From: Candidatus Rokubacteria bacterium RIFCSPLOWO2_02_FULL_73_56
GTDB lineage: Bacteria > Methylomirabilota > Methylomirabilia > Rokubacteriales > CSP1-6
Reading direction: 5' to 3'
NCBI GenBank assembly: GCA_001788495.1
Contig: MGCF01000104.1
Coordinates: forward strand, 1 to 34,836
DNA: 34,836 nucleotides
The notes under the pieces were generated by a model that did no database searches, was not told the origin of the DNA, and was given only the letters and a program-made list of their open reading frames with translations. The number at the start of each line of letters is the position of its first letter. Position 1 is the first letter of the stretch. Made by a program: the position numbers and the translations under genes. Positions 1 through 7,174 of the stretch are shown in pieces.

Positions 1-203
1 CTGATCTCCGCCAGCGTGAGCCCGAGCCCCGTCGCCTGCTTGACGAACGTCAACAGCTCCAGGGCCCCCTGGCCATAGAGACGGTACCCGTTGGCGCCCC
101 GCGTCGACGGCGGCAGCACGCGTCTGGCCTCGTAGAACCGGATCGCTTTGGCGGTCATGCCAACGTGCCGCGCCAGCTCGCCGATCTTCAGCCCGCCTTC
201 CAC
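1..203 (-). CDS. MerR-family transcriptional regulator (C-terminus outside window)
   Basis: About 67 N-terminal residues are present; the rest lies left of the window. The reading frame gives KIGELARHVGMTAKAIRFYE near the start, the winged-helix DNA-binding signature of MerR regulators, followed by LPPSTRGANGYRLY, the usual wing with its conserved G-YR-Y. The GTG start at 203 is chosen because a perfect AAGGAGG ribosome site lies at 215-209, five bases upstream. A MerR-type promoter with a palindromic spacer lies immediately upstream and reads into this gene. That arrangement is usual when the regulator activates its own transcript or an operon it begins. The operator sequence resembles those of copper-responsive CueR/HmrR proteins, but the metal-binding C-terminal Cys residues are not visible, so the inducer is not assigned. 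Confidence 0.9.
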   Translation of the reverse strand, partial: MEGGLKIGELARHVGMTAKAIRFYEARRVLPPSTRGANGYRLYGQGALELLTFVKQATGLGLTLAEI

Positions 204-222
204 CTGGTCCTCCTTGCCGGCG

Positions 223-254
223 AGTCTAAACCTTTCCCCTTAGGGGAAGGTCAA
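223..254 (-). promoter_or_regulatory. MerR-type promoter/operator with 20-bp spacer
   Basis: On the minus strand the -35 hexamer TTGACC (254-249) and the -10 hexamer TAGACT (228-223) are separated by 20 bp instead of the usual 17. The spacer holds the inverted repeat CCTTCCCCT-AAGGGGAAAGG. An overlong spacer with a central dyad is the hallmark of promoters that MerR proteins untwist. The CCTTCCCC half-site resembles known copper-type (CueR/HmrR) operators. The promoter drives the merR-like gene starting at 203, giving a very short leader that begins close to its ribosome site. Confidence 0.85.
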
Positions 255-440
255 GCCCGATCGCGGCCCCCTCCGGCGCCGATGGAGTGGGATCGGGCAA
301 AACGCCTCGCCCCCGCCCGACGCGCGGGAGCGCGCTCGTGTCAAACCGTTGAAATGTCGCACGGCGGGACGGCGCCCGGCGTCTGGCACCGTCGATGCAA
401 ACCACGGAATCGTCTCGGAGGGCGTGAACGAATCGCCTGG

Positions 441-514
441 TCGAGGAGCGCCACGGCTTCGCCGCGGCGCTCCGAGCGTCGGGGGGCATGGGGGGCCCGT
501 CGAGGCCCCCCATG
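441..514. repeat. Two-hairpin intergenic element, copy A
   Basis: This lies in the 413-bp stretch 204-616, which otherwise shows no convincing gene. The first hairpin has 13-nt arms at 445-457 and 461-473 (GGAGCGCCACGGC against GCCGCGGCGCTCC, one mismatch) with a TTC loop. The second has perfect 11-nt arms CATGGGGGGCC (487-497) and GGCCCCCCATG (504-514) with a 6-nt loop. The 17-nt segment 441-457 recurs exactly at 29556-29572 in another intergenic region, again followed by a G-run/C-run hairpin. This suggests a dispersed genomic repeat of REP or small mobile-hairpin type; no T-tract supports a terminator. Confidence 0.65.
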
Positions 515-616
515 TTCTCAGTCCGCCCCGGCACGCATCATAACCTGCCGCCGACACATCAGTTTTCGCTCTTCTCCGGAATGAACGGCCTCGCGTCGCG
601 GGTTCCACAGACGGCA

Positions 617-985
617 ATGATCGACGGGCACCCCGGATGCGACGAGCAGGTCGCGGTGGAGAAGCGGGAGGTCCTCGCAGGCGTCCTGCGCCAGCCGGGG
701 CCGTACGCGCTCGCGCGCCGCGTCTACCGAGTCGCCGCCGTCGTCATCCAGCAGCGCCTCCGGTCGAGACGCGCGAGCGCCCAGGCGGATCCCGACCTGC
801 CAACCCCCGCCTTCGACGCGCTCGGTCGCCACGCGCATCCGCTCCTCGACTGGTCGAGTTGTCTCGACGACGCCGCGACGGCGGACGCGGCGGCCGCGCT
901 CGGTCTCACGCGCGACGAGGCGCGCTCGCACATCCACCGCGCCCGGCTCTACGTGCGCGCGGAGCTCGCAAAGCTCTTCTCGTGA
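617..985 (+). CDS. Small sigma-70 region-4-like HTH protein
   Basis: This encodes about 122 residues. The C-terminal 45 residues (AAALGLTRDEARSHIHRARL and what follows) match the helix-turn-helix of ECF sigma factor region 4, including the RxHxHRAR-type recognition helix and the RAEL tail. I cannot find a clear region 2, so this may be a truncated or degenerate ECF-like protein, or a DNA-binding regulator built on that fold. The start is uncertain: ATG at 617 is given, ATG at 581 is in frame, and neither has a good ribosome site. The stop overlaps the GTG of the downstream transporter by 4 bp (GTGA), which supports a real gene translated together with it. Confidence 0.5.
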   Translation: MIDGHPGCDEQVAVEKREVLAGVLRQPGPYALARRVYRVAAVVIQQRLRSRRASAQADPDLPTPAFDALGRHAHPLLDWSSCLDDAATADAAAALGLTRDEARSHIHRARLYVRAELAKLFS

Positions 986-2310
986 CCACGATCGACCGGC
1001 TCTCCCGGCTGCACCCCTTCACGACCCGCGCGGCGCGGAACCTCGCCGTCCTCTTCGGCGTCGTGTACTTCGCCCAGGGGCTCTGGGGCCTGCCGGCGCA
1101 GGCCATCGTGATGGTCCTCCGGGAACGATTCGGACTGTCGGCGACGCACGTGGCGACGTTCCGCACGCTCGGCCGGCTCCCCTGGCTCCTCAAGCCCGTG
1201 TACGGGCTGCTCTCGGATCTCGTGCCGCTGTTCGGCCGTCGCCGGAAGAGCTACTTTCTCCTCGCCTCCCTGCTCACGATGCTCGCGGGCCTGAGCCTCG
1301 CGCTGCTCGACGAGCCATCCTACCGGACGCTCGTGGCGCTGTTCGTCGTGATGGGCTTCGGCCTGGCGTTCACCGACGTCCTCACCGACGCGCTCATGGT
1401 GGAGCATGGCCGCCCCCGCGGCCTGACCGGGGCGTTCCAGGCGGTGCAGTGGGCGTCCGCCTACGGCGCCGCCGTCCTGGTGGGCGTCGTCGGCGGGCGG
1501 CTCGCGGAGACGCGGAGCGTGCGCCTGGGGTTCCTCCTGAGCGCGTGCATCGCGCTCGTCGCCTTCGTGATGGCGGTGCTGTGCATCAAGGAGCCCGCCG
1601 GCGGTGGCCGACTGGCCGCGGGCGAGACGCTCGCGGGCGTCAGGGAGAGCCTGCGGGGTCGCGAGATCTGGCTCGTCGCCGGGTTCCTCTTCTTCTGGAC
1701 ATTCAGCCCGTCGATCGGGACCGCGCTCTTCTACTATCAGACCGACGTGCTCGGGTTCGGTCAGACGACCATCGGCAACCTGAACGCGCTGGGATCGGTC
1801 GCCGGGATCGGCGGCGCGGCGCTCTACGCGCCTCTGTCGCGGAGCATGCCGCTCACCCGGCTCCTGAATCTGGCGATCGCCCTCGGGGTGGCGGGCACCC
1901 TCATCTATCTCGTCTACCAGGACCTGCTCTCGGCCGTCGTCATCACCGTGCTGTTCGGGGCGGCGAACACGGTCACGTTCCTGGCGTTCCTCGACCTCGC
2001 CGCGCGCGCCTGCCCCCGCCGCGTCGAGGGGACGTTCTTCGCGCTGCTCATGGCCGTGTACAACGGCGGCACGCAGGCGTCGGACATCGTCGGCGGCTAT
2101 CTGTACGACTCGCTGGGCTACACCGCGCTGGTGCTCATCGCGACGGCCACGAGCGCGCTCGCCTGGCCCCTCGTCCCGCTCGTCCGGATCGACCGCATCG
2201 AGGCCCGCGCGCTCGAGGATTGGGCGCGAGCTGACGACTCCACGCGCGCAGGCGCCGCGAGTATCGGGTCCGAGACGTCCGCCGGGCACCCCGGAGGATC
2301 CGCGCCATGA
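982..2310 (+). CDS. MFS transporter of the folate-biopterin (BT1) type
   Basis: This is a 442-residue integral membrane protein with about 12 hydrophobic segments. The N-terminus YFAQGLWGLPAQAIVMVLRE and the following LPWLLKPVYGLLSDLVPLFG match the signature of the BT1/FBT branch of the major facilitator superfamily, whose eukaryotic members move folates and pterins. Bacterial substrates are mostly unknown, so none is assigned. The basic loop GRRRKSY after the third segment is the usual MFS positive patch. The GTG start at 982 overlaps the upstream stop and the gene ends in an ATGA overlap with the NADH dehydrogenase gene, so the three genes are probably one transcript. The C-terminal 40 residues are polar and likely cytosolic. 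Confidence 0.85.
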   Translation: MTTIDRLSRLHPFTTRAARNLAVLFGVVYFAQGLWGLPAQAIVMVLRERFGLSATHVATFRTLGRLPWLLKPVYGLLSDLVPLFGRRRKSYFLLASLLTMLAGLSLALLDEPSYRTLVALFVVMGFGLAFTDVLTDALMVEHGRPRGLTGAFQAVQWASAYGAAVLVGVVGGRLAETRSVRLGFLLSACIALVAFVMAVLCIKEPAGGGRLAAGETLAGVRESLRGREIWLVAGFLFFWTFSPSIGTALFYYQTDVLGFGQTTIGNLNALGSVAGIGGAALYAPLSRSMPLTRLLNLAIALGVAGTLIYLVYQDLLSAVVITVLFGAANTVTFLAFLDLAARACPRRVEGTFFALLMAVYNGGTQASDIVGGYLYDSLGYTALVLIATATSALAWPLVPLVRIDRIEARALEDWARADDSTRAGAASIGSETSAGHPGGSAP

Positions 2311-3932
2311 GCAAGACCGAACGCGCGTCCGGACGGCCGACGCGCCTCCTGATCCTCGGCGGGGGCTTCGGCGGCGTCTACACCGCGATCGCCCTCGAGA
2401 AGCTCCTGCGGCACGAGCTCCGGCGAGGCGAGATCGAGCTCGGCCTCGTGAGCCGCGAGAACTACCTCGTGTTCCAGCCCATGCTCCCGGAGGTCATCTC
2501 CGGCAGCATCGGGCTTCTCGACACGATCACCCCGATCCGCCGGCTCTGCCCGCGCACGAACCTCTACACGCGCGAGGTGGAGACGATCGACCTGGCCCGG
2601 CGGCGCGTCGCGGCGGCGGCGGGCTTCGGCTCGCGCCAGCGCGCCCTCGAGTACGACCACCTGGTGCTCGCGCTCGGCAACGTGACGAGCTTCGCGGGTC
2701 AGCCGGGCCTGGCGGAGCACGCCCTGCCGTTCAAGTACCTCGGCGACGCGCTCGCGCTGCGCAACCGCGTGATCCACACGCTCGAGGAGGCGGACATCGA
2801 GCCGGACCCCGAGATGCGCCGGGGGCTCCTCACGTTCGTCGTCGCGGGCGGCGGCTTCTCGGGCGTGGAGACGGTCGCCGAGCTGAACGACTTCGTCCGC
2901 ACCGTCGCGCGGAGCTTCCGGAACATCCGACCGGAGGAGCTCCGCGTGGTGCTCCTGCACGCAGGCGGCCTCATCCTCCCGGAGCTGCCGCGCTCGCTCG
3001 CCGAGTTCGCCCAGCGGCTCCTGACCAGCCGCGGGGTGGAGCTCCGCCTCGACACGCTGCTCGCCGGCGCAACGGCGGACGCGGCGCTGCTCGCCGGCGG
3101 CGAGCGCATCCCGACGCGCACGCTCGTCAGCACGGTGCCGTCGGCGCCGAATCCGCTGGTCGCCGCGCTGCCCCTCAAGACGGAGCGGGGCCGGATCGTG
3201 GTGGACGCGCACCTCGCGGTGCCGGACCATCCGGGCGTGTGGGCGGTCGGCGACTGCGCGTGGGTCCTCGACGGCCTGACCGGTGAGCCGTGCCCGCCGA
3301 CGGCGCAGCACGCCACGCGCCAGGCACGATGCCTCGCCGAGAACATCGCCGCGACGCTCCGGGGCGCGCCGCGGCGGGCGTTCGCGTTCCGGGCCGTCGG
3401 CAAGCTGGGCGCGCTCGGCCACCGCTGCGCGGTCGCAGAGATCTTCGGGATCCGGCTCTCCGGGTTCCTGGCGTGGTGGCTCTGGCGGACGATCTATCTG
3501 CTGAAGCTGCCCGGGCTCGACCGCAAGCTGCGCGTCGCGACCGACTGGACGCTCGACCTCCTCCTGCCGCCCGATATCGTCCAGCTCAAGACCGAGCAGC
3601 CCCGCGGCATCCGTCGCGAGCACTTCGAGCCGAACGAGGTCGTCTTCCGCGAGGGCGACCGCGGCGACCGGCTCTACGTGATCGTGGATGGCGAGGTCGA
3701 CGTCGTCAGGCAGGTGCCCGGGCAGGGCGAGGTCGCGCTGCGGCGGCTCGGCGCCGGCGAGGTCTTCGGCGAGATCGCGCTCATCAGCGAGCAGCCGCGC
3801 TCGGCGTCGATCCGCAGCGTCACCACCGTCAATGTGCTCGTCGTCGACCGCGAGGCCTTCCACGCGCTGTTCTCGAACCTTCCGCCCCTGCGCAGCTTCT
3901 TCGAGTCCCTGCTCGAGACGAGGACCCGATGA
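2307..3932 (+). CDS. Type II NADH dehydrogenase fused to a cyclic-nucleotide-binding domain
   Basis: The protein has 541 residues. Residues 13-400 are a two-dinucleotide-fold flavoprotein of the NDH-2/FCSD family: the FAD motif ILGGGFGGVYTA lies at about 16-27, a second Rossmann motif VVAGGGFSGVE at about 175, and the FAD-closing segment VWAVGDCAWV at about 311. Such enzymes pass electrons from NAD(P)H to quinone on the inner membrane face without pumping protons. Residues about 430-535 form a cNMP-binding jelly roll (FREGDRGDRLYVIVDGEVDV, then FGEIALISEQPRSASIRS). This retains the FGE and R-S-A residues of the phosphate-binding cassette, so nucleotide binding is plausible. The family is usually about 400-450 residues; the extra domain explains the length. 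It is translationally coupled to the transporter upstream (ATGA). Confidence 0.9.
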   Translation: MSKTERASGRPTRLLILGGGFGGVYTAIALEKLLRHELRRGEIELGLVSRENYLVFQPMLPEVISGSIGLLDTITPIRRLCPRTNLYTREVETIDLARRRVAAAAGFGSRQRALEYDHLVLALGNVTSFAGQPGLAEHALPFKYLGDALALRNRVIHTLEEADIEPDPEMRRGLLTFVVAGGGFSGVETVAELNDFVRTVARSFRNIRPEELRVVLLHAGGLILPELPRSLAEFAQRLLTSRGVELRLDTLLAGATADAALLAGGERIPTRTLVSTVPSAPNPLVAALPLKTERGRIVVDAHLAVPDHPGVWAVGDCAWVLDGLTGEPCPPTAQHATRQARCLAENIAATLRGAPRRAFAFRAVGKLGALGHRCAVAEIFGIRLSGFLAWWLWRTIYLLKLPGLDRKLRVATDWTLDLLLPPDIVQLKTEQPRGIRREHFEPNEVVFREGDRGDRLYVIVDGEVDVVRQVPGQGEVALRRLGAGEVFGEIALISEQPRSASIRSVTTVNVLVVDREAFHALFSNLPPLRSFFESLLETRTR

Positions 3933-4015
3933 CACGGTGATGTCCTTGGTGAACGGCCTGTGCGCGGGTCGCGCGGGCTTCTCGCGGGTCCAACTCTGTG
4001 TCAGGGGGTGTGACG

Positions 4016-4186
4016 ATGCCGGTGTGGCTGGGCTGGCTCCTGCTCGTGGCGGGGCTCATGGGGCTGTTCGTGCTCTGGGACATGCTCTTCTGCGGCGGCG
4101 AGCGCTGCAGGCAGATGATCGACCTGCCGCCGTTGCAGTCCCTCGTCGGGCGCGGGCGCCGGCGCGCGAAGCGGCGCGACCCCTGA
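4016..4186 (+). CDS. Small single-span membrane protein, unknown function
   Basis: This encodes 56 residues. Residues 3-24 (VWLGWLLLVAGLMGLFVLW) form one strong membrane helix, followed by a Cys pair (CGGERC) and a basic tail RGRRRAKRRDP, which predicts the C-terminus in the cytoplasm. The ATG at 4016 is preferred over GTG at 3998 because an AGGGGG-like ribosome site sits 8 bases upstream. It lies 83 bp downstream of the NADH dehydrogenase and faces the orthocaspase gene. I do not recognise a family. The hydrophobic profile and GC-rich third positions argue for a real gene, but at this length that is not certain. Confidence 0.5.
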   Translation: MPVWLGWLLLVAGLMGLFVLWDMLFCGGERCRQMIDLPPLQSLVGRGRRRAKRRDP

Positions 4187-4211
4187 CGGCACGCGAAGGA
4201 TCGAGCCGTCA
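4184..4211. terminator. Inverted repeat spanning two convergent stop codons
   Basis: TGACGGC (4184-4190) and GCCGTCA (4205-4211) form a perfect 7-bp stem with a 14-nt loop. The TGA in each arm is the stop codon of the gene on that strand. It could act as a weak bidirectional terminator between the convergent genes. No T-tract follows on either side, so the call is tentative. Confidence 0.25.
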
Positions 4212-7124
4212 GCGGCCCGTCTTCACGAGCGGCAGCGAGCCCTCCAGCTCGCCCTTCATGACCGGGTTCTGCTTGCCGCCCGCCGCGCGGGCCTTCCGCG
4301 ACACCTGCTGCTCCACGTACTCGTAAAGCTCCTGGAGCACGACGATGCCGTCGCGGTTCAGGTCCGCGGCGCCCTCGAGGCCGCGCACGAGGAAGTACGT
4401 GAACACGCCGTGGCCGAGCTCGGGCAGCTCGAGCGACACCTCGGCCGGCCGCGAGGCCGTGATGATGGCCCGGCCCTTCGCGCGCGTGAGGCGCTCGAGG
4501 AAGAGGTCGTCCAGGTTCGTGGCCCGGGTCTTCTTCGACGCGAACGTGCGGCCGCCGGCGGCGCCGCTGTAGCACGCGTCGATGAACGTCACCACGCGCT
4601 CGGCCTCGATGCGGCCGAAGATCGTCTGGATGTCGTCCATCGGGAGCGCCGTCGAGAACAGGTCGTCCGGGTCCGCGTCCGCCGGGATCAGGTACTTCGC
4701 GAGCCCGTCGCGCTCGAGCCCGCGCTGGTCCACCTCCGGGGCGCCGTGCCCGGCAAAGTAGATGAGCACGACGTCGTCCTTGCCCGCCGAGCGCGCCAGG
4801 AACGTCCCGAGCGCCCACTTGATGTTCCGGAGCGTGGGCTTCTTCTCGGTCTTGTCGGTCAGGAGCAGGACGCGGTCCTTCTTGAACCCGCCGGGGCCCG
4901 TGAGGACCTGGTAGAGCGCCTCGGCGTCGGGCACGGCGTACTTGAGCCGCGGGATGTCGGGGTTCTCGTAGCCGCCGACGCCGATGACGACGGCCCAGCG
5001 CTGGGGCTGCGGCTTCGCCGGCGCCGCGGGGGCCGCCGGCGCCGCGGCGACGACGGGTGGCTGGTAGGTCACGCTCCGCACGACCTGGCGGACCTGGCCC
5101 TCGCCGTCGGTCGCGCTGACGACGATGACGTTGGCGCCGCCGCGCAGCGTGACCGGCACGGTCAGCGAGACCGACGTCTGCCCGGCGCGCGCCCCCTGCT
5201 CGGCCGGCAGGACCTCGGCGCCGTTCAGCGTCACGCTGACCTTCGTGAGCCCCTTGCTCGAGGCCGCCGCGCCCACGACGACGGTCGCCGCCTCGGCGAG
5301 CCGGGCGCCGTCGTCCGGGTAGCGCAGCTCGACCGTCAGCGGCATGCGCTTCTCGTAGGTGACGGACCGCACCTCCTGCATGACCGTGCCGTCGGCCTCG
5401 GTGGCCGTGACCACGAGCGTGTTCCGGCCCTCCCGGAGCGCGAGCGAGGTGTCGAGCGCCACGCTCGCCCGCGGCGCGGCCTGCTCGGCACGGGAGACCT
5501 CGGTGCCGTTCAGCGTCACCAGCACGCGCGTGACCCCCTTGCCGCTCGTGACGACGCCCGCGAGCGCGATCTTTTCGTGCTCGACGCGCGTCTGGTCGGC
5601 GGGCGAGGCGAGCCGCACCGCGAGCGGGGCTGGCGGCGGCGTGGGGCGAGCGACGATCGCCGGCGGTGCCGGCGCCGGCGGCGCAGCGGCCGGCGGCGGG
5701 GGCGGCGACACGGGCGCGGCGACCGCGGGCGGGGCCGGGCGATCGAGGCTCGCGAGCGAGTAGCTGAACACCGGCAGATCGGCGCTCGACGCCTTCACGA
5801 AGCGCCGCGCCTCCGGCGCGTACCAGACGGTCGCCTCGCTGCGCTGGGCGCCTCCCGCGAACTCGATGCTGTACGTGATGCGGAAGGCCTTCAGCGTCCC
5901 GGCCTGGGTCACCACGTCCTCGTAGGCCTCGACGCGCCAGGTCGTTCGGGTCGGTCGCCAGCCGTCCGATTTCGGCGTGGTCCAGCGTCCCGCGATGGTC
6001 CCGCTCGCGCCGACGCGCAGCGGCCACTCGAGGTCGAGCGGCGGATCGAAGGCGACGACGCGGGCGGCGCCGACCCACTTGGCAAACCCCAGGCGCTGGG
6101 AGAGGTGGACCTCGTTGTGCGGACCCGCCGAGAACACGTACGCGCCGTCCTCGATGCGCGCCAGCCGGAAGACACCGTCCCCGCGGATCCACCGGTCGCC
6201 GATCGCATAGGTCGGGCGCTCGGCGCTGGGGCCCGCGGCGGTGGGCGCCTGCGCCCGCGTGTACACCAGGGTGCGCGCCTCCTGCCGCGTCTCCCCCGCG
6301 GCGTCGGTCGCGCTCACGAGGACGACGTTGCGGCCCTCCCGGAGCTTGAGGACCAGGCTCAACGGCAGCTCTTTCGGCGTCGCCGGGTCCTCCCGGCGGT
6401 GGACCTCGACGCCGTTGACCGTCACGACGACCCGCGTGATGCCCTTGCCCGAGGTCACCCTGGCCCGCAGCGGCGCCTCGGCCGTACTCGTCCGCGTGCC
6501 GTCGCCGGGCGCGGCGAGGGCGACCGCGAGCGGCTCGGGGCGGTCCAGGCCCACGACGACGAAGTTGAAGTTGCCCACGTCGGGGCTCACGGCCTTCACG
6601 AAGTGCCGGATCTCGGGCGCGTACCACAGGGTGATGCTCCGCTGGCCGCGGTTGCCGCCGAGCTGCAGCTCGTACGCGATCTTGAACGCCTTGATCGGGC
6701 CCGCCGGCAGCGCGACGTCCTCGTACGCCTCCACGCGCCAGCCGACGCGGATGCCGCGCCAGCCGCCGGACTTCGGCGTGGTCCACTGCGCCTTCGTCGC
6801 CCCGGAGGCGCCGACGCGGAGCGGCCAGTCGAACTCGAGCGCCGGCGCGAACTCGACCGGCCCGCGGCCGCCCTGGAGGCTGGTGAACCCGAGGTTCTTC
6901 GTCAGGCGCACCTCGTGGCGGGGGCCGGCGGCGAAGACGTAGTCGCCGCCCTCGATCCGCACGAGCTCGTAGGCGCCGTCGCTGCGGATCCACTTGTCGC
7001 CGAGGGTGTAGACCGGCCGCTCGGCGGTGGGCTTCTGCTGCGCGGACGCCGGCCACGGCAGCAGCAGCAGCAGCAGCGCGAGCGCCGTCACGAGCCCCAC
7101 CGGGCCTGGCGTCTTCACCCTCAC
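4209..7124 (-). CDS. Secreted caspase-like (C14, orthocaspase) protein with beta-domain repeats
   Basis: The protein has 971 residues. A signal peptide (LVTALALLLLLLPWPASA, cleavage near 28) sends it out of the cytoplasm. Two copies of a module beginning ERPxYxxGDxWIRxDG lie at about 35-200 and 300-475. Three Ig-like beta repeats (ending in EGRNxxxVSATD-type strands) lie at about 196-295, 500-590 and 595-690, with a Pro/Ala linker near 480. The C14 domain starts at about 708 (RWAVVIGVGGYEN). Its catalytic pair is visible: His793 in YFAGHGAPE and Cys851 in FIDACYSGAA. A canonical EF-hand-type loop, DLNRDGIVVLQE (921-932), follows, suggesting calcium control as in metacaspases. The GTG start has GGAGG upstream. 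Substrate is unknown. A paralogue lies at 8429-11143. Confidence 0.9.
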   Translation of the reverse strand: MRVKTPGPVGLVTALALLLLLLPWPASAQQKPTAERPVYTLGDKWIRSDGAYELVRIEGGDYVFAAGPRHEVRLTKNLGFTSLQGGRGPVEFAPALEFDWPLRVGASGATKAQWTTPKSGGWRGIRVGWRVEAYEDVALPAGPIKAFKIAYELQLGGNRGQRSITLWYAPEIRHFVKAVSPDVGNFNFVVVGLDRPEPLAVALAAPGDGTRTSTAEAPLRARVTSGKGITRVVVTVNGVEVHRREDPATPKELPLSLVLKLREGRNVVLVSATDAAGETRQEARTLVYTRAQAPTAAGPSAERPTYAIGDRWIRGDGVFRLARIEDGAYVFSAGPHNEVHLSQRLGFAKWVGAARVVAFDPPLDLEWPLRVGASGTIAGRWTTPKSDGWRPTRTTWRVEAYEDVVTQAGTLKAFRITYSIEFAGGAQRSEATVWYAPEARRFVKASSADLPVFSYSLASLDRPAPPAVAAPVSPPPPPAAAPPAPAPPAIVARPTPPPAPLAVRLASPADQTRVEHEKIALAGVVTSGKGVTRVLVTLNGTEVSRAEQAAPRASVALDTSLALREGRNTLVVTATEADGTVMQEVRSVTYEKRMPLTVELRYPDDGARLAEAATVVVGAAASSKGLTKVSVTLNGAEVLPAEQGARAGQTSVSLTVPVTLRGGANVIVVSATDGEGQVRQVVRSVTYQPPVVAAAPAAPAAPAKPQPQRWAVVIGVGGYENPDIPRLKYAVPDAEALYQVLTGPGGFKKDRVLLLTDKTEKKPTLRNIKWALGTFLARSAGKDDVVLIYFAGHGAPEVDQRGLERDGLAKYLIPADADPDDLFSTALPMDDIQTIFGRIEAERVVTFIDACYSGAAGGRTFASKKTRATNLDDLFLERLTRAKGRAIITASRPAEVSLELPELGHGVFTYFLVRGLEGAADLNRDGIVVLQELYEYVEQQVSRKARAAGGKQNPVMKGELEGSLPLVKTGR

Positions 7125-7160
7125 GTGGCCTCCAACGGGTCGAAATACCGGAATCTGGGG

Positions 7161-7166
7161 TAGATT
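7161..7166 (+). promoter_or_regulatory. -10 box of a probable leaderless promoter
   Basis: TAGATT ends 8 nt before the ATG at 7175, and no ribosome site lies between them. Transcription would begin at or next to the start codon. It sits in the 50-bp gap between the divergent orthocaspase and hydrolase genes. No clear -35 is visible. Confidence 0.4.
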
Positions 7167-7174
7167 ATAGCCTC

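Noticed and set aside
949-2289. Long antisense open frames across the transporter and many other genes
   Set aside because: In DNA this rich in GC, stop codons are rare in all frames. These frames are Arg/Ala/Gly/Pro-rich without motifs and mirror real genes.
2240-2310. C-terminal 40-residue tail of the transporter as a separate domain
   Set aside because: It is low-complexity and polar with no motif; a simple cytosolic tail explains it.
7060-7080. Run of GCA trinucleotides at 7060-7077 as a microsatellite or CRISPR-like repeat
   Set aside because: It only encodes the poly-Leu core of the orthocaspase signal peptide.
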